A stretch of 64,000 nt of DNA, taken from JAUILA01 sp050289805. Its GTDB lineage: Bacteria; Bacteroidota; Bacteroidia; Cytophagales; Cyclobacteriaceae. Each line of letters starts with the position of its first letter. The first letter of the stretch is position 1. The notes below the pieces were generated by a model. The model saw only the letters and a list, made by a program, of their open reading frames with translations, ran no database searches and was not told the origin of the DNA. Made by a program: the position numbers and the translations under genes. This document shows positions 34,007 to 42,434 of the stretch, one piece after another. Location: assembly GCA_050289805.1 (NCBI GenBank), contig JBNKGL010000010.1:62001-126000 (forward strand), written 5' to 3'.

Positions 34007-35455
34007 TTAAAATTCTAAAGGTTTGCCTTGGTAGAAATCAAGTATTTTTTGTTTGAATATTAAATCGTATTTAGCCCGTAGGAGATCTGAAAGTGAATTA
34101 AACAGATCATTTTCTGCAATCTGGTAGTCAACAAAATTTGCAGCACCATTATTAAATCTTTTCTCAATCACCCGGAAAGATTCCTCGCGGGCCCTCACCT
34201 GTGAAAGACTTGCATTGTAGGACTTTGCCGCTGCCTCCACATCATTATAAGATTGCTGTATCTGCTGCCAAAGCACGTATTCACGGTCTCTTTTATCAAT
34301 CATTGCACGGCTCTGATTGATTTTAGCGCGTTGGTAATCGTATTTAGCCGAGAAACGATTAAAGATTGGAATGTTCATACCCAGTGAAACCGACTGACTC
34401 AGGTTTTCATTAATCTGCTCGGGAAAACCGAAAGCCTCTTCAGAAACATTGGGAACATCTACGGTAGAAATGACCGGCTCACCGGAATTTTGAACCTGAC
34501 CAATTACTACAGTGGTAGGTGTTGATGTCCCGTCAGGAACCGTGCGCATATCAATCCTGTCAGAAAAGTTCGTGAAAATATTTCCCGACAGGAGCAGTGA
34601 TGGGTAAAATGCTCCTTTCGAAGATTTGACCGCAAATTCGCTGCTTTCAACATTCATCTCTGCTGCCTGAATTTCCGGCATATTTGCCAGGGCGATCTGG
34701 TAAATTTCATAAGCGCTTAATTCAAGGATCATATCTGCCTCAACGTCCATTTCCGGAACTTCAATTTCCACATTTGCTTCCGGCGGCAGTTGCATGGCGA
34801 GTTTCAGCTGGACTTTAGCCTGCTGATAATTATTTTCAGCCGTTACCAGGTTAAATTCATTCGTAGCAAGCTGCGCCTGGAGATCGAGCAGGTTTGCCTG
34901 CGGCAATGCTCCGGCTTCCACCTGGATCCTCGTACGTTCCACCTGCTGCTCAATCGAACTGAGTTGTTTTCGCGAGTTTTCAAGGAGTTCCCTGGTAAAA
35001 AGGACATTGGTATAGAAACCCACAATATTCAGCATTACGTTGTTCTTCGTTACTTCTACTTCCTTGCGGGAAGCCTCATAGGCATACTGATTTTGCTTAA
35101 TGGAATTGTTGATCGTCATTCCGTTAAAGAGAACGACGGAACTGGATGCGCTCAGATTCACCGAATTGATCGCCTGGCTCACAAACAGGTTTGTTACGGG
35201 GTCAATAGACCTACCCCAGTTCCTCCCTGCAGAGGCCCGGCCGGTAAGGTCTGGAAAGCGCTGCATCTTTGCCTGCTGATAACCTATTTCACTGGTCTGC
35301 AGATTCAATTCAGATCGCTGAATATCCAGATTATTTTCCAATGCGTAATTGATACACTCCTCAAGTGTCCAGACCTGGGTCCCCTCCTCCTGAGCATATG
35401 TACCAATGGATATTCCTAAAAGAAAGATTACGAGTATTTTGAATTTCATCACCAT
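34007..35455 (-). CDS. TolC family outer-membrane efflux protein
   Basis: The 482-residue exported protein has a signal peptide and the two repeats of the OEP domain: LEECINYALENNLDIQRSEL near residue 30 and the second around ELSAYEIYQIALANMPEIQAAEM near 245. Heptad-rich helical stretches follow both, including NVESSEFAVKSSKGAFYPSLLLSG. It forms the trimeric channel of tripartite efflux systems. The adaptor gene follows directly, so the two form one operon, and the serine dehydratase gene is five bases upstream. Confidence 0.92.
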   Translation of the reverse strand: MVMKFKILVIFLLGISIGTYAQEEGTQVWTLEECINYALENNLDIQRSELNLQTSEIGYQQAKMQRFPDLTGRASAGRNWGRSIDPVTNLFVSQAINSVNLSASSSVVLFNGMTINNSIKQNQYAYEASRKEVEVTKNNVMLNIVGFYTNVLFTRELLENSRKQLSSIEQQVERTRIQVEAGALPQANLLDLQAQLATNEFNLVTAENNYQQAKVQLKLAMQLPPEANVEIEVPEMDVEADMILELSAYEIYQIALANMPEIQAAEMNVESSEFAVKSSKGAFYPSLLLSGNIFTNFSDRIDMRTVPDGTSTPTTVVIGQVQNSGEPVISTVDVPNVSEEAFGFPEQINENLSQSVSLGMNIPIFNRFSAKYDYQRAKINQSRAMIDKRDREYVLWQQIQQSYNDVEAAAKSYNASLSQVRAREESFRVIEKRFNNGAANFVDYQIAENDLFNSLSDLLRAKYDLIFKQKILDFYQGKPLEF

Positions 35456-35460
35456 TGTTG

Positions 35461-36159
35461 TTATAAATCTATATCCGGGATATAAATCACCTCATTCACC
35501 CAATCAAGGCCCTTGATGTATTCCAGAGATACCGGTTTTAAGCCGGAATCCATCTCTATCACAAGACAGGCAAGATCATTTTTCCCTTTTCTTGAAACCG
35601 ACATGGTCGCAATGTTGCAGTGATCATGAGACAGTATGCTTGATATATGCGCAATACTTCCCTTTACATCCTTTGCCTTAATGATGAGCGTATGCATGCT
35701 GGCTGAAAACCCGGCCTTAAAGCCATCCAGCTCAGCAATATTGATGACACCACCTCCCCGGCTCTCTCCGATGATCTCAATTTTATGCTCCCCTTTCCGG
35801 AGTGCAAATTTTACCGTGTTGGGATGCACTGTGGATGCATTGCCAACGGATTTAAAAGCATACTTCAAACCGGATTTCTCAGCATGTTCAAAGGAGTTCC
35901 TGATACGGGCGTCATCAGTTTTGAAATCCAGTAATCCGGCTATGGCTGCCTTGTCACTTCCATGGCCTTCATAGGTGCGTGCGAATGAATTATAAAAGGT
36001 AATGGCTGCCTCATCGGGCTTTTCCCCGAGTACCCGGATCGCCACCCTTGCCATGCGTACAACACCAGCGGTATGGGAGCTGGACGGCCCGATCATGACC
36101 GGACCTATCATATCAAAAACACCACTTTTTTCGCTCATCTGGGTCGATTTATACATCAA
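35461..36159 (-). CDS. sdaAB: L-serine dehydratase, iron-sulfur-dependent, beta subunit
   Basis: The 232-residue protein matches the beta subunit of the [4Fe-4S] serine ammonia-lyase, which converts L-serine to pyruvate and ammonia. The start reads VFDMIGPVMIGPSSSHTAGVVRMAR, the signature of the family. A C-terminal ACT-like domain (residues about 150-230) with LIIKAKDVKGSIAHISSIL follows. The catalytic alpha subunit (sdaAA) is not in the window. It is the first gene of a minus-strand run with the TolC and adaptor genes, with five bases to the next, so a shared transcript is likely although the functions do not match. Confidence 0.93.
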   Translation of the reverse strand: MMYKSTQMSEKSGVFDMIGPVMIGPSSSHTAGVVRMARVAIRVLGEKPDEAAITFYNSFARTYEGHGSDKAAIAGLLDFKTDDARIRNSFEHAEKSGLKYAFKSVGNASTVHPNTVKFALRKGEHKIEIIGESRGGGVINIAELDGFKAGFSASMHTLIIKAKDVKGSIAHISSILSHDHCNIATMSVSRKGKNDLACLVIEMDSGLKPVSLEYIKGLDWVNEVIYIPDIDL

Positions 36160-36263
36160 TATTAAGCATTAAGGGCGGATAGTGTGTGATGAAAATTATA
36201 AATGGTTAAATTCCCATGTGAGTCTCAAATAAAGGGTACTGAGCAGGACAAACAACCATTAAA

Positions 36264-37100
36264 ATGAAGGCATTATTTAATAACAATCTAATCGATACGC
36301 CACTTCCTGTAATGCCGGATAATCGGGCATTTCAATTTGGTGATGGCATTTTTGAAACCATATGGTTTCACCATGGGCGGGCGCCATTGTTAGAATTTCA
36401 TAAGATGCGGATTATTCGATCAGCCCAGGCATTACGTCTTGAGATCAACGAGAATGAACTCCGGTATCTCGAAGCAAATATTGAAACGCTGAGTCAGTTA
36501 AACCTGCCCGAAGAAACAGAGCTTACCGCCAAACTGATGTTTTGGCGACATGCTTCGGATCGTCCCGGTTATTGGGCAGACGCCACAACCACAGATTCAT
36601 TACTCACCATTCGTCCCTACTCCCCTGTCGTTGATCATGTTAACATCGGCATGGCCAGGGAAATCAGGATATGCCCGTATCCTTGGTCTTTCAGTAAAAA
36701 CATGAATGCCCTGCCCTACATAATGGCAAGTATTGAATGCCGTGAACGGCAACTGGATGAACTGATATTACGAAACCAGGATGATGAAGTGGCAGAATGC
36801 ATTTCCCACAACCTCTTTCTCCTTCAGAACCAAACCTGGATAACCCCCCGGCTCGAAGCAGGTTGTGTTGCGGGTACCATGCGTTCATTTATCCTTAAAA
36901 ACAAAGATCACTGGTCATTGCCGGTCGAAGAACGAAAAATACACGTTGCCGATCTTGAGAATGCGAACGCGATCATATTAACACGTGCTACTGGAATTGT
37001 GGTTGTGGATCAATTTGAAACATTCCATAAAAAATCAAATCCGGCAGAGGAGTTTAAGAATGAGATTCTGAAGGCTTTGCATAAAAAAAGCCCGGCATAA
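36264..37100 (+). CDS. Class IV aminotransferase (aminodeoxychorismate lyase/BCAT-like)
   Basis: The 278-residue protein has the class IV fold-type IV layout: FQFGDGIFETIWFHHG near residue 24, the PLP lysine at Lys145 in SKNMNALPYIMASIE, the DDEVAECISHNLFLLQN segment around 176, and TPRLEAGCVAGTMRSFIL. The pattern AGxxAGTMR resembles aminodeoxychorismate lyase (PabC) more than branched-chain aminotransferase. I cannot decide the substrate. The stop codon lies in the loop of a terminator. Confidence 0.88.
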   Translation: MKALFNNNLIDTPLPVMPDNRAFQFGDGIFETIWFHHGRAPLLEFHKMRIIRSAQALRLEINENELRYLEANIETLSQLNLPEETELTAKLMFWRHASDRPGYWADATTTDSLLTIRPYSPVVDHVNIGMAREIRICPYPWSFSKNMNALPYIMASIECRERQLDELILRNQDDEVAECISHNLFLLQNQTWITPRLEAGCVAGTMRSFILKNKDHWSLPVEERKIHVADLENANAIILTRATGIVVVDQFETFHKKSNPAEEFKNEILKALHKKSPA

Positions 37101-37110
37101 CCGGGCTTTT
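37083..37110. terminator. Bidirectional terminator overlapping the aminotransferase stop codon
   Basis: The arms AAAAGCCCGG (37086-37095) and CCGGGCTTTT (37101-37110) form a perfect stem. The TAA stop of the aminotransferase gene falls in the loop. The A run at 37083-37089 gives a T run for the converging rplT operon that stops at 37133. Confidence 0.9.
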
Positions 37111-37132
37111 AATTCTATACAGATCTGATTCC

Positions 37133-37477
37133 TTATTTTACTTTGTTTACAATCGCTTCGAATGCTTCAGGGTGATTCATTGCCAGATCGGCCAGCACCT
37201 TACGGTTAAGGTCGATATTTGACTTTTTAAGATTACCCATGAACTGCGAATATGACATGCCGTGCTGACGGGCACCTGCATTGATACGCTGAATCCAAAG
37301 TTTTCTGAAATCTCTTTTCTTTGCTTTTCTGTCACGGTATGAATACTGCCATCCTTTTTCTACGGCATTTTTAGCAACCGTCCATACATTTTTCCTTCTT
37401 CCAAAATAACCTTTCGCGGCTTTTAGAATTTTTTTTCTGCGTGCTTTAGACGCTACATGATTTACTGATCTAGGCAT
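37133..37477 (-). CDS. rplT: 50S ribosomal protein bL20
   Basis: The 114-residue basic protein is the standard bL20: MPRSVNHVASKARRKKILKAA at the start, GYFGRRKNVWTVAKNAVEK next, and RDRKAKKRDFRKLWIQRINAGAR. It binds 23S rRNA early in large-subunit assembly. It is the last gene of the thrS-infC-rpmI-rplT operon, 94 bases after rpmI, and ends before the bidirectional terminator. Confidence 0.99.
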   Translation of the reverse strand: MPRSVNHVASKARRKKILKAAKGYFGRRKNVWTVAKNAVEKGWQYSYRDRKAKKRDFRKLWIQRINAGARQHGMSYSQFMGNLKKSNIDLNRKVLADLAMNHPEAFEAIVNKVK

Positions 37478-37571
37478 TTTATTTTAAATTTTTTGGTAAA
37501 AGGTGGCTTAATTGCTCTTAAAAACCTGTCACCTGGTTAAACACTAAAACCTCTTTGATATAACTGAGAAA

Positions 37572-37766
37572 TCAGATCCTCAACATATCCCTGACGTTTG
37601 ACTCATCGGCCTTGTGAACCAATGTCATATGCGTCAGATTTCGCTTCTGCTTTGTCTCTTTCTTCGTAAGGATATGACTTTTGTACGCATGCTTGCGTTT
37701 GATCTTACCCGTACCAGTGAGCTTAAAGCGCTTCTTTGCTCCTGATTTTGTTTTTACTTTAGGCAT
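37572..37766 (-). CDS. rpmI: 50S ribosomal protein bL35
   Basis: The 64-residue basic protein is bL35: PKVKTKSGAKKRFKLTGTGK is followed by IKRKHAYKSHILTKKETKQKRNL. It sits between infC (32 bases upstream) and rplT, in the conserved gene order found across bacteria. Confidence 0.98.
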   Translation of the reverse strand: MPKVKTKSGAKKRFKLTGTGKIKRKHAYKSHILTKKETKQKRNLTHMTLVHKADESNVRDMLRI

Positions 37767-37798
37767 TTTCCTATTTATTTATGATCTGTATATTCAAT

Positions 37799-38368
37799 TT
37801 ATTTCTTTCCGGCTTTCTTGATCGGCTTGGGTGCAAGAAACATTGTCATACGCTTTCCTTCAAGCTTTGGCAATTGTTCCACCTTTCCATAATCCTCAAG
37901 TGCCTGTGCAAATTTCAACAGCAGAATTTCTCCCCGCTCTTTAAACACAATGCTACGTCCAACAAAATGAACGTAAGCTTTTACCTTGGCACCATCCGCC
38001 AGAAAATTCTGCGCATGCTTTAATTTAAAATTAAAATCATGCTCTTCAGTATTCGGACCGAAGCGTATCTCTTTGATTACTGTCTTCTGAGCATTTGCTT
38101 TGATCTCCTTCTGCTTCTTCTTTTGTTCGTACTTAAACTTGGAGTAATCAATAATTTTGCAAACAGGTGGATCCGCCTTGGGCGAAATTTCTACCAGGTC
38201 CAGATTTTGATCTTTAGCCATCTGAATCGCCCGGTTGATTGGATATACATCCACACTCACATTATCACCCACAACCCTTACTTTCGGTGCAGTGATACGT
38301 TCGTTTACCCGATAAGGCTCCTCTACTCGTCCACGGTAGCCTCTCCTTGTATTACGTTGTTTGCTAAT
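37799..38368 (-). CDS. infC: Translation initiation factor IF-3, probable AUU start
   Basis: The protein has the normal IF-3 N-domain (EEPYRVNERITAPKVRVVG) and C-domain (IKEIRFGPNTEEHDFNFKLKHAQNFL). The frame is open to a TTG at 38395, but that start has no ribosome-binding site. Instead an ATT at 38368-38366 follows a strong GGAGGT (38378-38373) with four bases between, and reads ISKQRNTRRGYRG. IF-3 genes of E. coli start with AUU and use it for feedback control, because IF-3 rejects that codon. I therefore take the ATT start, giving 189 residues. It follows thrS. Confidence 0.92.
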   Translation of the reverse strand: MSKQRNTRRGYRGRVEEPYRVNERITAPKVRVVGDNVSVDVYPINRAIQMAKDQNLDLVEISPKADPPVCKIIDYSKFKYEQKKKQKEIKANAQKTVIKEIRFGPNTEEHDFNFKLKHAQNFLADGAKVKAYVHFVGRSIVFKERGEILLLKFAQALEDYGKVEQLPKLEGKRMTMFLAPKPIKKAGKK

Positions 38369-38372
38369 TGTT

Positions 38373-38380
38373 ACCTCCCT
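38373..38380 (-). promoter_or_regulatory. Strong Shine-Dalgarno site of infC that decides an AUU start
   Basis: On the minus strand AGGGAGGT contains GGAGGT, complementary to the 3' end of 16S rRNA, four bases before the ATT codon at 38368. Bacteroidota mRNAs mostly lack such sites, so the match is striking and marks infC as a gene with special initiation. Confidence 0.8.
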
Positions 38381-38454
38381 TGTTTTGTTCGACAAAAATA
38401 AGTTGCAAATATCGTGATATAATTTGTATTATTCAACGTCTCTGCAGTTTTCAT

Positions 38455-40395
38455 TTATAAATTCACCAGGGTCTCATCCCTTTCACCCTGAAAATAAGAA
38501 ATAAATTCATCAAGTGCCATACTTCCTACATCTCCCTTTCCGTGTCTTCGGATAGATACCGTACCGGTTTCCTGTTCTTTTTCTCCCATAATGAGCATAA
38601 AAGGAACTTTACTTACTTCCGCATCCCTGATCTTTCTTCCAATTTTTTCATCCCGGTCATCCATAAAGCCGCGAATATCCGCTTCACTTAATTTCCGAAA
38701 TACATCTTCCGCATATGCATGGTATTTTTCCGAGATCGGCAACACAGCTATTTGATCCGGTGCAAGCCAAAGCGGAAAATTTCCCGCACAGTGCTCAATC
38801 AGAACAGCAATAAACCGTTCCATGGATCCGAACGGAGCACGGTGTATCATGACAGGTCTGTGCTTTTTATTATCAGCACCTGTATACTCCAGTTCGAACC
38901 GTTCCGGCAGTGTGTAGTCCACCTGGATCGTTCCCAGCTGCCAGCTGCGTCCCAATGCATCCTTCACCATGAAATCAAGCTTGGGACCATAAAAAGCCGC
39001 TTCACCAAGGACCACAACCGTAGAAAGACCACGCTCATCTGCTGCCTCCTGGATCTCGCGCTCAGCCTTTTCCCATAATTCATCCGCCCCGATATATTTT
39101 TCCTTATTCTCCGGGTCACGTAATGATACCTGTGCGGTATAATTTTCAAATCCAAGCGCTTTGAATACATACAGGACCAGGTCAATAACCTTGATGAACT
39201 CTTCCTTTACCTGGTCAGGCCTGCAAAAGATATGGGCATCATCCTGTGTGAAGCCCCGTACACGTGTCAGCCCGTGCAGTTCACCGCTTTGCTCATAACG
39301 ATATACGGTTCCAAATTCGGCAAGACGTACAGGCAGATCCTTATAAGACCTCGGTTTTGAGGCATATATTTCACAATGATGCGGACAATTCATCGGTTTG
39401 AGCAAAAACTCCTCCCCTTCGTGGGGTGTATGAATAGGTTGAAATGAATCCTGTCCGTATTTATCATAATGCCCGGATGTTACATAAAGCTGTTTGCTCC
39501 CGATATGCGGTGTAACAACCGGATCATATCCTGATTTAATCTGGGCTCTGCGCATGAAGTTTTCCAAACGATCACGAAGGATTGTGCCTTTCGGCAACCA
39601 TAAAGGCAAACCCATTCCCACCTTTTCAGAAAAGGTAAAAAGCTCCAGTTCCTTACCCAGCTTACGATGATCACGTTTTTTAGCTTCTTCAAGCCGCTCG
39701 AGGTATTCTGTAAGTTCTTTCTGCTTAGGAAAAGTTATACCATAAATCCTGGTAAGCTGTTTTCTTTTCTCATCACCCCTCCAGTAGGCTCCGGCAACAT
39801 TGGTGAGCTTTACAGCTTTTATAAAACCTGTATTCGGAATATGCGGTCCTCTGCACAGATCGGTAAAATTGCCCTGTTGATAGAACGTAATGGTTCCGTC
39901 TGCCAACTCATCGATCAGTTCAAGTTTATATTCGTCACCCTTTTCTTCAAAATACTTCAGGGCATCGGCTTTCGACACATCCTCCCGCTTGTATTCATTC
40001 TTTTCACGGGCGAGTTCCACCATTTTCTGTTCAACTCGAAGCAGGTCATCTTCTCCAAATTCCTGGTCACCAAGATCCACGTCATAATAAAAACCGTTAT
40101 CAATAGGCGGACCGATTCCAAACTTCACTCCCGGGTACAGGGCTTCAAGGGCTTCTGCCAGCAAATGGGCCGATGAATGCCAGAATGTTGTCTTGCCTTC
40201 ATCATTATTCCACGTTAGCAATTCAACTGTCGCATCATGATCGATAGGCCTGAATGCGTCCCATACCTCTCCATTTACGCGTGCTGCGAGGACATTCCTC
40301 GCCAGTCCCTCACTGATACCATATGCGATATCAAGCCCGGTTACGCCACTCTCATATTGCTTTACTGTTCCGTCCGGTAATGTGATATTGATCAT
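38455..40395 (-). CDS. thrS: Threonyl-tRNA synthetase
   Basis: The 646-residue class II synthetase has an N-terminal TGS domain (MINITLPDGTVKQYESGVTGLDIA) and an editing domain with WHSSAHLLAEALEALYP. The catalytic core has the zinc-ligand segment MNCPHHCEIYASKPRSY and the class II motif RVRGFTQDDAHIFC. A C-terminal anticodon domain with VAVLPISEKYHAYAEDV-like sequence (IAVLPISEKYHAYA) ends it. It charges tRNA-Thr. It starts the thrS-infC-rpmI-rplT operon; the gap to infC is 86 bases. Confidence 0.98.
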   Translation of the reverse strand: MINITLPDGTVKQYESGVTGLDIAYGISEGLARNVLAARVNGEVWDAFRPIDHDATVELLTWNNDEGKTTFWHSSAHLLAEALEALYPGVKFGIGPPIDNGFYYDVDLGDQEFGEDDLLRVEQKMVELAREKNEYKREDVSKADALKYFEEKGDEYKLELIDELADGTITFYQQGNFTDLCRGPHIPNTGFIKAVKLTNVAGAYWRGDEKRKQLTRIYGITFPKQKELTEYLERLEEAKKRDHRKLGKELELFTFSEKVGMGLPLWLPKGTILRDRLENFMRRAQIKSGYDPVVTPHIGSKQLYVTSGHYDKYGQDSFQPIHTPHEGEEFLLKPMNCPHHCEIYASKPRSYKDLPVRLAEFGTVYRYEQSGELHGLTRVRGFTQDDAHIFCRPDQVKEEFIKVIDLVLYVFKALGFENYTAQVSLRDPENKEKYIGADELWEKAEREIQEAADERGLSTVVVLGEAAFYGPKLDFMVKDALGRSWQLGTIQVDYTLPERFELEYTGADNKKHRPVMIHRAPFGSMERFIAVLIEHCAGNFPLWLAPDQIAVLPISEKYHAYAEDVFRKLSEADIRGFMDDRDEKIGRKIRDAEVSKVPFMLIMGEKEQETGTVSIRRHGKGDVGSMALDEFISYFQGERDETLVNL

Positions 40396-40463
40396 AACTT
40401 AATTGCTGTTCATTTTTTGCTCCACAAAGATGCATAAAAAATGATATGAAGGGAAAAATTAAG

Positions 40464-41549
40464 TTACCTGATAGAATCATTCAGGTCTATGCGATTGGGT
40501 TGCGGCGGAGCCATATCCAGGGCCCGCTGTTCCTGCTCCCGCAAATAGCGCAGGTAAGCACTCCGCTGCTCGAGGCGAGTTACTGCTTCCTGTGCTTCAG
40601 AAACGGTAGAATCCCTCGAAAGTATCAAACGATATTGATTTTCCGCTTCCATGTACAGGCGCTGCCCTTCCAGAGATCGAGCCAATAACAGCCTGGTACC
40701 GGTCTGGTCTGTGAGTTCAAGTGCCAGGTTTGAAAAAATTGCAGCCGAATCGTATTTTTTCTGTTGATAATAATTTTTTGCCCGAAGCGCCATCATTTCG
40801 GGATTTGCCGGGTCATTGAGCATGCTGTAAATCTCACCTGCAGCTTGATATTGCCCCTGCTGATCATAAATAGCCGCTTTGATCATGAGGAATTCGCGGT
40901 CCCGGGGTTCAGATTGAAGCCAGCGATCAATGAGGGCTAATGATCTGTCTGAATTGCCTTTGTGAAGATAAACCCTGCCCAATCCAAGATAATTTTCCCG
41001 TATCGTGGAATCCTGTCCCATCGAAAGCTGAAATTCCTTTTCAGCGAGAACCGTATCGCCTGATTCGAGCAGCACCTGGGCTTTCAGTGAATGAAACTCT
41101 GGTTTTTGCTGTAATGCAAGCAGGATATTCACATACCCGATAGCGCCTTCACTATCACCTGACTTCAGGGATGCTGCCGCCAGCAGGTAAAACAGCTCAT
41201 CTTCTGTATAGCCTAATTCGCGCGCATCCACCAGGTACCGTTCGGCATCGGCATATTCACCAAGGTAGAAAGCAGTTTTGCCCTTTAGAAAGGATTGGTG
41301 AGGATCACTTACAAACTTAAAGGCTTCCCTGTTCAGCCTGGACCATGCCTGCTCGTAGTCTTTTTTTTCAAGTAGAACCTCTGCTTGTTTAAGCAATAGG
41401 TCCCTGGAATCACCGGTTAATCCCAAAAGATAGTCGCTTGATCGCCAATCTTCCTGAATATCAGACATTTGGTCATTTGATCGACTGAAACACCCCCAAA
41501 AAATGCATATAATCACCGTATAAAGCGTGATTCGCAATATTTGCCCCAT
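40464..41549 (-). CDS. TPR-repeat lipoprotein
   Basis: The 361-residue product has a lipoprotein signal peptide (ITLYTVIICIFWGC, lipobox at Cys20) and then at least six tetratricopeptide-like helical repeats, for example YEQAWSRLNREAFKFVSDP and FYLGEYADAERYLVDARELGY, then LALIDRWLQSEPRDREFLMIKAA. TPR proteins act as assembly platforms in the envelope. The gene lies 68 bases upstream of thrS and points the same way. No partner is visible. Confidence 0.85.
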   Translation of the reverse strand: MGQILRITLYTVIICIFWGCFSRSNDQMSDIQEDWRSSDYLLGLTGDSRDLLLKQAEVLLEKKDYEQAWSRLNREAFKFVSDPHQSFLKGKTAFYLGEYADAERYLVDARELGYTEDELFYLLAAASLKSGDSEGAIGYVNILLALQQKPEFHSLKAQVLLESGDTVLAEKEFQLSMGQDSTIRENYLGLGRVYLHKGNSDRSLALIDRWLQSEPRDREFLMIKAAIYDQQGQYQAAGEIYSMLNDPANPEMMALRAKNYYQQKKYDSAAIFSNLALELTDQTGTRLLLARSLEGQRLYMEAENQYRLILSRDSTVSEAQEAVTRLEQRSAYLRYLREQEQRALDMAPPQPNRIDLNDSIR

Positions 41550-41645
41550 ATTATAAATATCTACTTCAATCCGGTTACAACCGTAGGATAATTCAGATTA
41601 ATAGGTATAACTTCGAGTTGCAACTTTTATTAAACCTATACAAAT

Positions 41646-42425
41646 ATGGCGAGAACCTTTCATAAAAGCATATTGAATGGTTTGTTATTGATTTTTTTAA
41701 CGCTAATTCTTTCCAATTGCGGGGCGGATGAAGAACCCGTCAATGTGGAGGATTTATTGCTTCAGTCGGTAATAGATTTTGAAAAGGATTCATTATTCAA
41801 CATCGTAGGTAATGTCACCTCCTTTACCAACGGCCTTGGAGGTACTGGTTATCAATTTAACCAGGCATCAGACCTTCCCGGGTGCGAGGAAAGTCCCAGC
41901 AGTTACATTACCATTGATAGTCTCGGTCCGATCTGGCAGGATGGATTTACTGTAGCGGCAATTGTGGAATTTACCGAAGACCGTTATTTCGAACGCGTAT
42001 TTGATTTTGGAAATGGTCCGGGTGAACTGGAAGGATTCAATATTACACTTTCAAGATTACAGGAGACCAGCAGCCTTGCGTTTACCAGCTGGATTAATTC
42101 TGATTCACTTCTTAACAGAACAAAAGGTAGGGTTATTGCACAGGACGTTATTGAAAATGGAACTCCGATGTTCGTTGCCGGCACCATATCTGAAAATGGT
42201 GTAATGGCCATTTATGTAAATGGCGTGCGTATCAACCGTAAATCAAACGGTCATCCGGTGATCAATATTCCCCGAACCAGTAATTATATTGGCAGATCAA
42301 ACTGGTGTGATGAAGATCCCGATTTCAAAGGAAGAATGGAAACTTTTATGATCTTCAACAGGGATTTGTCCAGTAATGAGGTTACTGCCCTTTATGATTA
42401 TCTTAAATCACTTTCCGTGATTTAA
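41646..42425 (+). CDS. LamG-like (concanavalin-like) domain lipoprotein
   Basis: The 259-residue protein has a lipoprotein signal (LLIFLTLILSNCGAD, lipobox SNC). It then has one LamG/concanavalin-like jelly-roll domain, with FTVAAIVEFTEDRYFERVFDF in the middle, YVNGVRINRK late and NYIGRSNWCDEDPDFKGRM with METFMIFNRDLS at the end. Such domains bind glycans or proteins at the surface. The gene is a single unit that converges with the DUF5686 gene, with nine bases between stop codons. Confidence 0.85.
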   Translation: MARTFHKSILNGLLLIFLTLILSNCGADEEPVNVEDLLLQSVIDFEKDSLFNIVGNVTSFTNGLGGTGYQFNQASDLPGCEESPSSYITIDSLGPIWQDGFTVAAIVEFTEDRYFERVFDFGNGPGELEGFNITLSRLQETSSLAFTSWINSDSLLNRTKGRVIAQDVIENGTPMFVAGTISENGVMAIYVNGVRINRKSNGHPVINIPRTSNYIGRSNWCDEDPDFKGRMETFMIFNRDLSSNEVTALYDYLKSLSVI

Positions 42426-42434
42426 CAGATTCTG

